Part shown: one piece after another, positions 1 through 10,949 of the stretch
How the letters are laid out: each line of letters opens with the position of its first letter
Position numbering within the stretch: the stretch's first letter is position 1
DNA from: Caprimulgus europaeus
Taxonomy: Eukaryota; Chordata; Aves; Caprimulgiformes; Caprimulgidae
Length of the DNA: 64,000 nt
Direction of reading: 5' to 3'
Assembly: GCA_907165065.1 (NCBI GenBank)
Contig: OU015528.1
Span: forward strand, 69,793,474 to 69,857,473
Made by a program: the position numbers and the translations under genes
Notes under the pieces: generated by a model
What the model was told of the DNA's origin: nothing
The model's input: only the letters and a program-made list of their open reading frames with translations
Database searches by the model: none

Positions 1-899
1 ACTGGATGTTTGTTTATTTTAATCGCAACAGTGGAAAAAAAGATGTCGCTTGTGTTCAGTGAAGGTAGGGACTCAGTATGTAACTTTTTTGCAGACATAA
101 TTACATTAAAGCTGCATAAAATTAAGAACTAAAGCTTTTAAATAGAGCTTCTAAGCCTCTAAAAGTCCTATTAATAGTTAGCTTAGTTTTTTTAAAACAA
201 GCTCTTTAGAAAACACATACAAAGTGTTTCTCAAAATCTGAAGATAGGACATGTTTTTACAAAGGAACAGAATTCTCTCAAATGATTTAGTTTCAAAATC
301 ACACTAAGATAACCTAGATCATAAAGCAACATACTTCTAGGATCATAAGACAGACACTACCAATGCTATCCCCCTCTCCCCTTCTAATCCTTATGAAATT
401 GTTATTCTCCTCTCCAAATTTGTGCCCCAAATAATGCATTTTTGTCTTTTATGCAAGGAAGAGTCACTGATTCATCTTATGTCTAGCATGTTTCATGACT
501 TTTTCTTCTAAATTTCTTGTAAACTTGAAGTGGACAGATGATGCTGAAGCTGGAAGTATCATTGATTCCATCCTGAGAAATGCCCTCAAAGTGAAAGAGA
601 AGCTGGTGGAAACTCTACTGCTTTCTGCATGGACTTAACAGCCTTGTACAACGTCAAGGAAATATATGCTGCAAAAATTTCCTTGTTTAATAACTTTAAT
701 ATGAGAGCTTTGTGATGGATTTGGATGGAAAATATATTCCACGTTGAGGTCAATAGCTGTCCCAGAACAGTATGATTTTTTTTTTGGCCACTTGGGTTGG
801 GATCAGGGGGGAGCTCCAGCCCAGGCTGAGCCAACAAGCACTAGAGAAATGCCTCTGCAAATCCATATTTGTGAGGGGAAGGACTATTCTGAAAAGATG
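1..899. other. AT-rich noncoding DNA, nothing identified
   Basis: This stretch has many stop codons in all frames and no repeat family that I recognise. Open frames here are under 85 codons with no recognisable domain. A run of T lies near 777-786, just upstream of the LTR-like repeat. It probably belongs to an intron or to DNA between genes. Confidence 0.6.
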
Positions 900-1565
900 A
901 AGGTAGAGAGAACCTGAAGGAGACGCCATTGACTTGAACAAAGACGACCACTGGCCTAAAAAAAGAGAGAGTTTTGTTGCCAGGAGGAAGGAGGAGGAAG
1001 GTGGGGGGAGGACAGTTCTACCACGTGGAGCAGAAGGCAAAGGAGATCCCCTGCAGCCCATGGATATTCAACAGCAGAGCAGATACCCACGTGTGGACCA
1101 TGGAGGACTCCACGCTGGAGCAGAAACCTGAGCCTGAGGGCAAGTGTGACTGAATTGAGACCCTGAGGTCCATGTCTCCATGGGAAGCTCATTTTGGAAC
1201 ATCTTGTTCCTGGACTTCGATGCCGGGAAGAGCAGCAGAGGTGAACTGACTGAACCCCCAGTCCCTGCTCCCTGTGCCACTTAATGGGAGGAATGTAAAG
1301 AAATCGGGAGCAAAGTGATTAGAGCCCATGAAGGAGGCTGGGGTAGGGGGAAGGTGTTCTAAGATGTGGTTGTTATGTGCCACTGCACTACTCAGATGAA
1401 TGGCAATGTATTGAATTGATTTTTCTTCCTCAAGTTGCATCCGTTTTGCCCATGACCATAAGTGGCGAGTGAGCCGTCCCTGTCCTTCATCCTAATCTGT
1501 GGCCCACAGATCTGTTACAATTCCCTGCCCATTAGGCCAGCTTTGGGGAGTGAGTGCAGAACCCC
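900..1565 (+). mobile_element. Degenerate LTR-like interspersed repeat (possible solo LTR remnant)
   Basis: The segment is richer in G and purines than its surroundings, with a GGAGGAAGGAGG-type stretch near 981-1010. It then passes through a region centred on 1330-1460 that resembles the end of a widespread bird repeat: a G-rich AGGGGGAAGGTGTTCTAAGA motif, a degraded AATAAA-like AT patch near 1400-1420, then TTTTGCCCATGACC. I recall this order from LTR-type repeats of bird genomes but cannot name the family. No paired LTR, gag, pol or env frame is visible, so if it is an LTR it is solitary and old. Both ends are uncertain by tens of bases. It could instead be another kind of interspersed repeat. 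Confidence 0.4.
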
Positions 1566-4500
1566 ACGGTTCTACTGTGGTTAAACCACCATGCCACTGT
1601 AAATCTCAGTCTAACGAAACAGAAATCAATATTGAAACCCACTAAAATTACTCTAGGTAGCAATATACGACTGGCTGGTTCCATGCTTATTTGCCTATAT
1701 ATTTCAGCTGTTACTGCATCTCAAGAATAGAGACAGAATTGGTAAAGGCTATTTTCTTTCGTGTTCTGCTGAACTAGTGAAATTACTCAAGGTTAATACA
1801 ATTAGATAATGGATAAAGTTCTTGATGGGGAGGGACTGAAAAACTCTGGTGCTCATTCTGTTAAGAGATATTTCTGCATCCATCACAATTACAGGAGATA
1901 CAGATGTTAATATGGCAGTAGCTGCAATAAAAAGAAGAAATGGCTTCATACATTTAAGTCACTACAAAAAAACATTTGAATTGAGACAAATACTGGTAGA
2001 GAAATCAGCTTTCTTTTTATGATGAAGGTGGTCAACTCAAGGGATAGCATTCATGGGCTATATCAGAACTGTGAAATCCAGGAACGTCCTCAAGATGGCA
2101 TTTACCTGTGAATTTCTTCCCTGTTGAAAGGAACCAAGAGGCATGGGGATGGGGCAGCGTAGTCTGCAGGGACCAGTGCATACTGTGCAATGAACCTACC
2201 CACAGGCCGGAACAAGACTCCCAAGACACTGTGGGCAAAACTTTTAAAGAAATTTTAAAGACAACATAAAAATAAAGGTTGCCTTTTGGCTTGAATTTAT
2301 TACATGAGCAATTAAGTTAAATAAGCATTTTAAAAAATTAGCTTTTTTTTCCTTGAAAAATCTACATACAATAGGAGTAATGTTAGGATCAATGTTAGAA
2401 ACAACAATACGTTCCAAAAGAAGCAGCACAGAAGACCTTTCACTACAGCTGAAATGTCTAATATTACCGTGTTCAAACTGAAGCTTTGTATTTAACTCCC
2501 TCTCCTCCCAAAGCCTGCAGTATCATAATCACCAGAAACTCATCATCTGTCAAACCTGGCTTAAGTTGGACAACTGATTTTGAAGTTATCACCTGCATCC
2601 CACTACCTGCACTCTGAGACAGTGTGACTGCAAAAGTCTCACTACCCCAGGGGAACTGAATGGAAATGAGCTACTAATGCTCATTAAAATTTTAGCACAA
2701 AAAAATGCCAAATTTTCAGAAAACTCTGAAGCCCTGAGGGAAAAACATGTTTTTTCTCATGCAAATAGCATTGGCAAATCCACAGTACTATGTACTTTCT
2801 ACATGGAGGTCTTTGTCAGCAGTTGTAGCTTCACAAAATAACAGACTAAGACTTCTACCCTACCACAGCTGTAAACTACATATATTTTTACTAGGTTTTT
2901 TTATTCCTATGCCCTTCAATGATGTGTGCAGATCCATTAAAATGGATGGAAGCTTTCAATCATAACAATAATTTACACATTCTTCTGCTAATATCAAGCA
3001 CCCCTGGAAATTAATTTGATAACACACATTTTATAACCAGAACTTCTCTCTGCTTTCCTCAATTACAGAGGAGTTATGCCTACTTGGTGTTTTTTCCTTG
3101 GTGTCTCTTATCACAGATCATAGGCACAACAGGTCTCCAATTTAATACAATGACAATGATAGAAATTTATATTTCTAAAGCTGGAAATATTCTCTGGGTG
3201 GACCAAGCAAACATATCTTGCTAGATTTAAAAAAAAAAAAAGAAAAGAAAATTTCAAGTAAACAGAGTTTGCCTGTTCTTTACTGTAATAATTTAAGATG
3301 AATTATCAAAAGGTGATTTTCATGGCATCAGCAACTCAACTCCAGTACGTAAAACATAATTACTCTTTAAATACGGATTGTTCAGAAGTTACATGTTCTT
3401 ATTTATCTCTGGCCATTGAAAAAGACACTAGCTCGAATTTATCACCAGGTGACCATTATAAATAGTTTGGCAAATGCACATATTAATGTTTTCAGTACAC
3501 CATGGCATTTTAACAAGCAGATCTCATTATAGAGCACATGATTTCTCTCCTTTAATTTTGAAAAATTATCTTAAAGTTTATGCTTGAAATGAAAAATAAA
3601 TATTTAATACATTTACTGAGGAAATCTGTGGTTATGGCTATTAAGAGAACTTTTCTAAAGTACAAGTGTCATTCTGGGTCTCATCCAAGAAGGCTTCCAA
3701 CTCAACAAATTATCATAATAATCAATGCTTTACTTTAGGGTTAACCATATACAGCAGCTATAGATACAAACAGATAACACTGCCAGAAGGGTTTCCAATA
3801 GGATGTAAGAACCATTTAAGCAGATTCTCTTTCCTTGATAGGCAAAATATAGGCCTCTTTATAGTGATCATTTTAATGAACCTATAAAAAAATGCATTTA
3901 ATGCAGCAATCGGAACAAGACATCCAAGTATAGAGATATTAAACACACTATATTCACATTTTTGCTTTGACTCCCAGAGGAGAATAACCCAGGTTTGTTA
4001 GCTTCACTAATGAAGTTCATGAAAGCAACCACTGTTTCATGCAGGTGTCTATGTTGAGTTGCTATGAACTGAGAGCTGAATTTGGTAACTTACATCACCC
4101 TAATGAAGAAAGAAGTATGTCGAAAATCCTGCTCTCATGCTAATCAGCACTGCAAGCCAGAGCCTTCCCAGCAATAAAGGCATGAATATTATGGCTGCTG
4201 CTTCCTTCCCCTATTTTACCTGGCTCTAGAGAGCTACGTGAAGATATATAGCAGCAACCTTTCCAACCTGTGAGACACCACTTATCACCCGTTCGGATGA
4301 GTTCCAACACTCGAAGCAACCACAAGGTGTTTTATAACTGGTACCAGGTACCAAAAAAAAGAAAAAAAAAAAAGGACATCAAGTTGACTTACAATGCCTG
4401 AGGATATTTTGGGGGCAGGTTTTTCTCCACACAATTGGCTGTGTAAGCCTTGGTAAGAGTTTTCTCTTTGTACTGCTACCTTGTCCAAAAAAGATGCTGA

Positions 4501-6020
4501 TTTTTTTCAGATGCAATGGGCTACTATATATCTTCCAATTTCTTCATGCAAAGCCATCATATAGCGGGAAGAAAGCTGTTATTCATGACAGGTGTCAATG
4601 ATCTTTTGAGATTCCAGGAGTAGCACACATCCTCTATTAGATGTCCAGGTCCCAAATCACTTCATTTCACTGTTCCTGATAACACGTGGCAAAGGATCAT
4701 TTGTCAGCTAAGAAGGTGAACGCCTTAAAAATGGATGAAATTTAGGATCTTGACTTCTGCCATTAGGGCAATATGATGGTGACTGATGGAATTACTGGGG
4801 AGGATTAACATGAACACCAATTCACTGAAGCATATTTGTAAGTGAAATTATAATCCCCAGTTGGTTTCCCTAAAAGCTATAGTTTTGGTTCTGACACAGA
4901 CATGTCTTTAATGCTTATCTTCCGTTAACAGCCTTCCAAGATCAGCTTCTACTAAAACAAGCTGCATATTTCACCCAGGCTTCCTACTATAGCACTTAGT
5001 ACACCAGGTCTGTTTTTTACCACAAGTCATGATACTGCATAAAAGAGCATATAGTTATTTTTCTGTCTCTGGAGGGAATGAGGATCAGCAGAACATATTT
5101 CCATCTTTTTTTTTTTTTAAGCACTTATTTTAATATTTCTATAACCTGAATAGACTTTTGCTTATTTTTTTCAGATCAAAATAAAATTATTTATATTGGG
5201 CAAAGGAAAGCTGACACCCGAAATTAACAAAATCACCTGTGTACTGCAGGAGATACAGACAGTGTCTGGGGATGGTGGGGATATAACAACAGCACCTCCT
5301 CTGGAGGTGTTTAGAGATGGAATATTGTTTTGCTTTTAATGGCTTTATTCAAAGACACTCAAAGATCCTATATTGTTATAATTCATGTTGCACGGCTTCT
5401 GCTCTCCTGGCATCTTTGTAATAAGATTCTTGTACAGCTCCACAAGCTTCCCCCTCTGGACAATGTCTATTTCCCTCCTTTTGACTGAGCTACAGTCAGC
5501 TGTCTGTTCCCAGACTGAAAGCTCCTGGCCAATTGCAAGGACCAGCTCCAGGAATGGTGGGTTAAGAGCCATACAGCTTGCTCTGAGGTCTGGAGTTAAT
5601 CCAGAAACCACTTGCAAAGCAATACTCCCTTTTGGTTTGCTTTGGGGACTGCTTCAGACTTGCCACTCAACACACACTCCCTTCTGTGGATTCTGACAGG
5701 GGGGGAAAAAAAAGCTCACAAACAAATATGATTGATTCTGGCTTGCCTCAAGCTTTCTGTAAAATCTTCTGCTCTGGCACTAAGAGCTGGGATTTGCCAC
5801 AGCATCTCATTTCAGTGCCTATATATCACTTTCAAAGATGAATATCTGCAATGGGGAAGACGAACCACAACATACAGCTGTGTCAGCATCTCATTCCTGC
5901 AAAAGTGGTTTGTTTCTTTACTTAAAAAGAGTAAAAATCATAAATTGAGCACCAGTGTTGGATCACCTGTGAAAGCAAGAGCACAGTGTTACATGACATT
6001 TCAGGCTTTTACTTCCATTG
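1566..6020. other. AT-rich noncoding DNA, no gene seen
   Basis: The only open frames are short (the longest is about 106 codons, ending near 6052) and show no domain. The stretch has several A or T runs, for example 3229-3241 and 5108-5119, and a doubled GGTACC at 4340-4352 beside an A-rich tract. I see no CR1 copy, tandem array or RNA gene. Confidence 0.55.
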
Positions 6021-6056
6021 GTATTAGGCTGATGCAAAAAGTTTGGTTTTGAGGTT
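6021..6056 (+). mobile_element. Possible single terminal inverted repeat of a mariner-type DNA transposon
   Basis: After a TA dinucleotide the sequence reads TTAGGCTGATGCAAAAAG and then a GGTTTT block. Vertebrate mariner elements of the Hsmar1/MADE1 type begin with a similar order (TTAGG, TG, TGCAAAA, then a GGTTTT-like block). I found no matching opposite end nearby and no transposase frame. This is at best one end of a broken element, and chance resemblance is quite possible. Confidence 0.25.
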
Positions 6057-8120
6057 GTTTGGGTTTTTTTAACGTACAGGCACAGAAGCTGAAGTTACAT
6101 CTTTGATTTGTAGTCTGCGAGGAGTTAACATGACCCTTTGGGGTTAATAAAACAAAAGGAACAAACATTTTCAAGTTAAAAACAAGGAAGAAATCCTTTT
6201 TGGACAGTTATATATTTATCATGAGTATAGATACTATGATACATTTTGTAGCCTCACAAACTATAGGGAGAACCAAGTGTGTCTGGGAGACAGCAAACAG
6301 GAGGACAGCCTAGTAAATATGTTGTAAGCAAGAGGCCAGTTCTTCTTCTGTAGTGGGAGCTTTGCTCTTTAGTCATGGGAAGAGAGGAGCAGGAGTAAGA
6401 AATTGCAATCTGCAGCAGAAGCAGCTGTGCCTCTGCCACTGATAGAGACATAAGGGCACAAACTCCCAGAACTCAGTGGTACTGGTACTTTGTGGAAACA
6501 GCCAGATACCATTTTAGTTTTTCTATAAGTGGCAAGAAAGTGACTTCAGTTCCAGCTTCCCAAGCAACATGAACGCCAGAAGTGGCTATAGTCATAGTCC
6601 TCTTGAGTATACATTCACAGTACTTGAAATTCTGCCCCGATGAATAACTACTCCTACATAAATGTTGCCATTTAATCTCCCAGTTCAGGTAGATGTTTTT
6701 TCTTCCTAAAGAAGGGAAAACCTCAAAAAACAACTATGATAAAAAAACGCCACAAAAAAACATATTTGAGCACATATCTCTTGGGAAATCAGCTTAGATC
6801 TGTGTCTTGTTCTTTCTTCTTTAGTTTCTATCATTCACTGGGAGGTCAGAAGGGGAACTGAAGGCCAAAAGATTACCCTTCCCTACTGAATTGCAACAGT
6901 GAGAAAACACAGTGCCAAGAGATTATCTTTTAGACCACATGCCCTCTTTATTTCCTTTAGGGAATTTGTCCCTATGATTCTCTTGTGGAAAGATGACCAA
7001 AAATCAAGACATTTCCAGGTGTCTACAGATGTCTCAGCTTTCCAACAAGCAGGACTTCATTTCCTGATGATCTCCCTTTGACACACCTGAAGGTTAGGAA
7101 ATGATTCAAAATCAAGTCCCAAAACCTCTGATCAGTGTTTCTGCTGAACAACTGAGATATCAGGACAGATGTCCTGAGAATCCTGGTGTGAAGAAGGAAA
7201 GCAGCCCTAACCTCTGACTGCCTTCTCAAGCTTTAGGACAAAAAGTTGAGTTTTTCAATCAGATGAATGACTGACAAGTTAGCTATCAGGACAGAGGTCT
7301 CTCTTCATTGTCCCACTGGCAGTAATCCATTTAGGAAAAAGAAGCAGGGAATGGGGAACCTTTTACACCTGGGCCAACACCTACAATATTGTGCTTCTCC
7401 CTCCTGGCCAAAGCAATTCTGTGTGGTAAGAAAAGCTACTCAGCAACACAAGTCGGAATAACTGAAGTAGGTATTTTTGCTTTTTTTCTTCTATCTTTCT
7501 CCTTGATTTGAAACCAGTGCTGCCACCATCAAGTGAGAAAGACTTGAAAAAAAGCAAGAGCTAGACTTGGATGACTAATCTAAATTACTAGTCAAAAGTA
7601 TTAAATGAGAAGCTTTTGGAATTGATCCATTGGGTATTTATAAAACACAGAGAGAGCCTTCATCAACACTTCCCTAATGGCAGTGATTGGAGGTTCTGAT
7701 CCATCTTTCTATTTGCTATCATTGCTCACACTGCATCACTCCAATCATGAATTATGACAAATCATTCCTTTTAAACAGACTGTAAACCTTTGTACACTAA
7801 AGAACAGCATGTGTTACTTAAGATTACAGGTTTTATACAAATATTAAGCAAAATATACACTATATTCATCAAGCTATGCTGAAAGGAACCGGTGCAGTTC
7901 AAATACAGTAATTACATCTCCAACAGCTCTGAGGCCAAAAGGTGCCCTGCTTTCATACTACTCAAACACTCTAAGCTCCCACACGAGCTATACTATTCAC
8001 CTTTAATGAACTATCATTGGAAAGAATGCCTGCTTCACTGTGAGATGATTTTACAGAAAACTTAATTTATTCAGTATTGGGAACATCATTTTGCCTATCA
8101 TATACCTCTACCCTGAGTAT
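6057..8120. other. AT-rich noncoding DNA, nothing identified
   Basis: No coding frame beyond about 90 codons, no RNA gene and no recognised repeat. A short motif (TATCAGGACAGAtGTC, with g in place of t in the second copy) occurs near 7158 and again near 7285, but the neighbouring bases do not match. Confidence 0.55.
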
Positions 8121-8210
8121 CATAAGAACATAACAAAAAGTGCTCTGGCTCAGTATAGACAGTCTTACAAAGACCTGCCTAGCCTGCGATCCTGTCTCCT
8201 ATAGGCACCA
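8121..8210 (+). mobile_element. Probable old amniote interspersed repeat remnant
   Basis: The segment opens with CATAAGAACATAA, continues with CTCTGGCTCAGTATAGAC, and ends with CTAGCCTGCGATCCTGTCTC. In this order it resembles an abundant repeat of turtles and crocodilians, which carries ATAAGAACATAAGAA, a 'CTGGGTCAGACCA' block and 'AGCCCAGTATCCTGTCT'. The copy is heavily diverged, as expected for an insertion older than birds. The family name is not certain to me. Confidence 0.35.
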
Positions 8211-10887
8211 AAACTAGATATAGAAATAAAGGTGTGAAAATAGTGTAACAATATACTTGTCTAGCATGCTTTATATTTCAAAGGAGTTTGCAGCTGTGGG
8301 AATTCATATCCCTTATAACCATTTTAAGTTAGTATCCACAACATCTTGTGATGAGTGCTGTATCTTAGCAAACAAGCGCTATAAACAGCAATTTAAAAAA
8401 AAAAAACCAAAACAAAACACACAAACACAAAGCAAACTATGTCTCCACCAGCTAATATGTAGTCAATGCACAGAACATTTGTATCAGGCTTTCTGGAGCA
8501 CCATAAACACTTTGTCATTGTGCTCCTCAGTGGTCCCTGACTTTGTAAGGTGAAAGAGAGGAACAGCACATTACTACCTAGCACAATTATTTCAACATGT
8601 TAATTTTTTAAAGATATTTTGTACATATGACATTTCCAGAGACAAAATAAAAAGAGGTAACAGGAGCATTACAACAACGAAGGCTGACAATCCTGGCCAC
8701 GATACACAGTCCTCTGGAAAAAACACTGCCCATAGCTCCCACAGTGGGCATGTTATGCAGCTCTTGCATAGGTCTGCTCTAGGCAATAAAGCAGATCATG
8801 GTCTCAGTGCAGCAAAACACCTCTGTCCTGAGGGCTGACAGGGATTCTGCAGGGGCAAAAAGCCCCTTAAACAAGAGTAGGCAGAGCAAGCAGATAAAAT
8901 GTTACCTTCCCCTCAGCCCACCATCTAATCTCTTAATCAGCTTTCATAATCCAATACAGTTTTCTCTGAGGTATAAAAATCTCCTTAGGACAAAAGGAGT
9001 GAGGGCTGAGAACTCCATGAAAAAGCAGAGGCCATTTGGGGCATTTGCCTCAAAATGAGAGAAGTGGATTTGGGCACTCAACTGCCTGCCAAGGAGTAGC
9101 AAGAACACGGCTGCTCTAGAAGGGTGGGCAAGCCAGGAACCATGGGTGCCAGCATCTCCCCTGGGTCCAGGAGCCAGGGCTGCAGGTAAGAGTCCCCTGT
9201 AAATCTGCCCAAGGCCACCCAGGGCCAGTCATGCATGTAGGGCTCTGGCACTGCCTTCATTTTGAGGCAAGAACAGGGAAGGCCAGTCACTCCACAAGAA
9301 AAACTCACCCTCAACCACTCTTCCATGTGAGGAAGAAACTGGGCTTGAGCTCATGAAGGACAGGGAAATTAGCTGAATGGTCCTTGAACAAGCAGGAGAC
9401 CAAAGGAATTCACAGGTAGCAGGACAGACCCCTGACAGAGCTACCAATGCAAAAGGACTGCACACAGCCACGTCTCGGATCAACGACCATTCTGTAATTA
9501 GAATATTTTAGTCAAATTTAAGCGCTCTTCCCAGTGGGACTAAAAAGGAAAATCATGTCCATCAGCTCAGTCAAGGAGGTAACAAGGAATAAATCAACAG
9601 CCAAACTTTACTCACACACACAGTTTAGGGCCACGATACAGTGGAGTGAAATAGAATAAAGGAATAAATAGATGAAAAAGGACACATCAGAGAGTGACAC
9701 CTAGAGTAATTTGGAGAACACTGAATAAAGATGCAGAGGTGATAAGCATAATGATCTCTCCAGTGATGAGAAGAATTTCAGTAAGAGAACAACATTAACA
9801 AAGTTGTTATTTTTGCAACTCAAACTAGTGACTAAGTATATGTGGAATACACTTAGAAGTGGAAAGGTCAGTTTTGAGATTTTTTTAAACCAGTCATAGA
9901 AATCATTATATTAGAACTATTAGACTACATAATTCATTATTTTTAAATCTAGTTGATTTATTTTTACTACTCTTTTCTTACATTGTACACAATAGTGTAG
10001 TTTATGGACTTGTTTTTTTTATTTTGTTAGACAACCTGAGAGACATAAAGCAGACTTCCATTAAGTGCACTGGGATGCCCTTGCTCTTCAGAGCACAGAA
10101 TTTCACGTCTCAGATCAAATTCCCCCAGCCAGTTTCTGCCTTGTAGTCCAGCGAGGCCAGTCAATTCTTTCCTAAACCAGGATTTCAGACACTACTGGTT
10201 TGTTTTCCTCAAGAAAAGGCATAGTGTATGTCTGATGTCCTGTTCAATAAAGGCTGGACAAGAAACCATTCTACTTAAGCATAACAGTATTAAGGAAGAT
10301 ATTAACCACGGCTTTTCACAATACAAGCTCTTTGAGTCTATGAGATGAATGACAAAGTTCAATGAAGTGAGGCAGAATGCCTCCAATAATTACATATCTT
10401 AGGTTTTAGGAGACACTATAGAGTTCATAACAGGAACAGGTACTAATTTAAAATGGCTAGATTAAGAGTTTTTCCCCCCATTGTTTTAGTCAGTGTTGTT
10501 GTGTTTAGAAATTAGTGATGCATAAAGACTAAAATGATGCTATATAAGACAAATACATAGTTTAACGAGCTAGCAAAAATTATTAAAAGGTTGCAGTTAA
10601 ACCTTTTGCAAATAAGCAATCATACCTCAAAAAGCACTGTAACACATTCTTCAACTTTCAAGTGTTGAGGTGAATAGGCTTAGCACACAGCTCTTCTGAG
10701 AGAGCAAGAGCACATAAACCACCTCTATTCAAATTCAGCACAGCTGGAATCCATCTGTGTGCTCTGTTACTCCAGCAGCAAAAAGAAAATCTCCACTCCA
10801 CCTACAGCACAGTTGTTGCCAAAGCTACTGAAGGGACTGCAGCCATGTATCTACATGGGATGGCTCATTTAGATGTCTTCTAAAGCT
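8211..10887. other. Noncoding DNA with one more GC-rich patch (about 9060-9490)
   Basis: Most of this stretch is AT-rich and has no recognised feature. The part around 9060-9490 is noticeably richer in G and C and holds short overlapping open frames on the minus strand, none with a recognisable protein. A CAGGTAAGA sequence near 9182 fits a splice-donor consensus on the plus strand but has no partner exon that I can defend. Confidence 0.5.
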
Positions 10888-10949
10888 GCTCTTCTCTGAA
10901 GCATTACAGTATAACTTTCTGAGCATCTATAATTGCTTCAGAGAAAAGC
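10888..10949. repeat. Inverted repeat: 16-bp stem with one mismatch, 30-nt loop
   Basis: Positions 10888-10903 and 10934-10949 are reverse complements at 15 of 16 positions, with core TTCTCTGAAGCA against TGCTTCAGAGAA. The 30 bases between them do not pair well, and pairing outside the stem is weak. The stem is shorter than that of a typical microRNA precursor. The segment may be a foldback remnant or chance. Confidence 0.7.

Noticed and set aside
9178..9190. Splice-donor-like CAGGTAAGA
   Set aside because: Isolated donor consensus sequences are common. No acceptor or conserved frame defines an exon.
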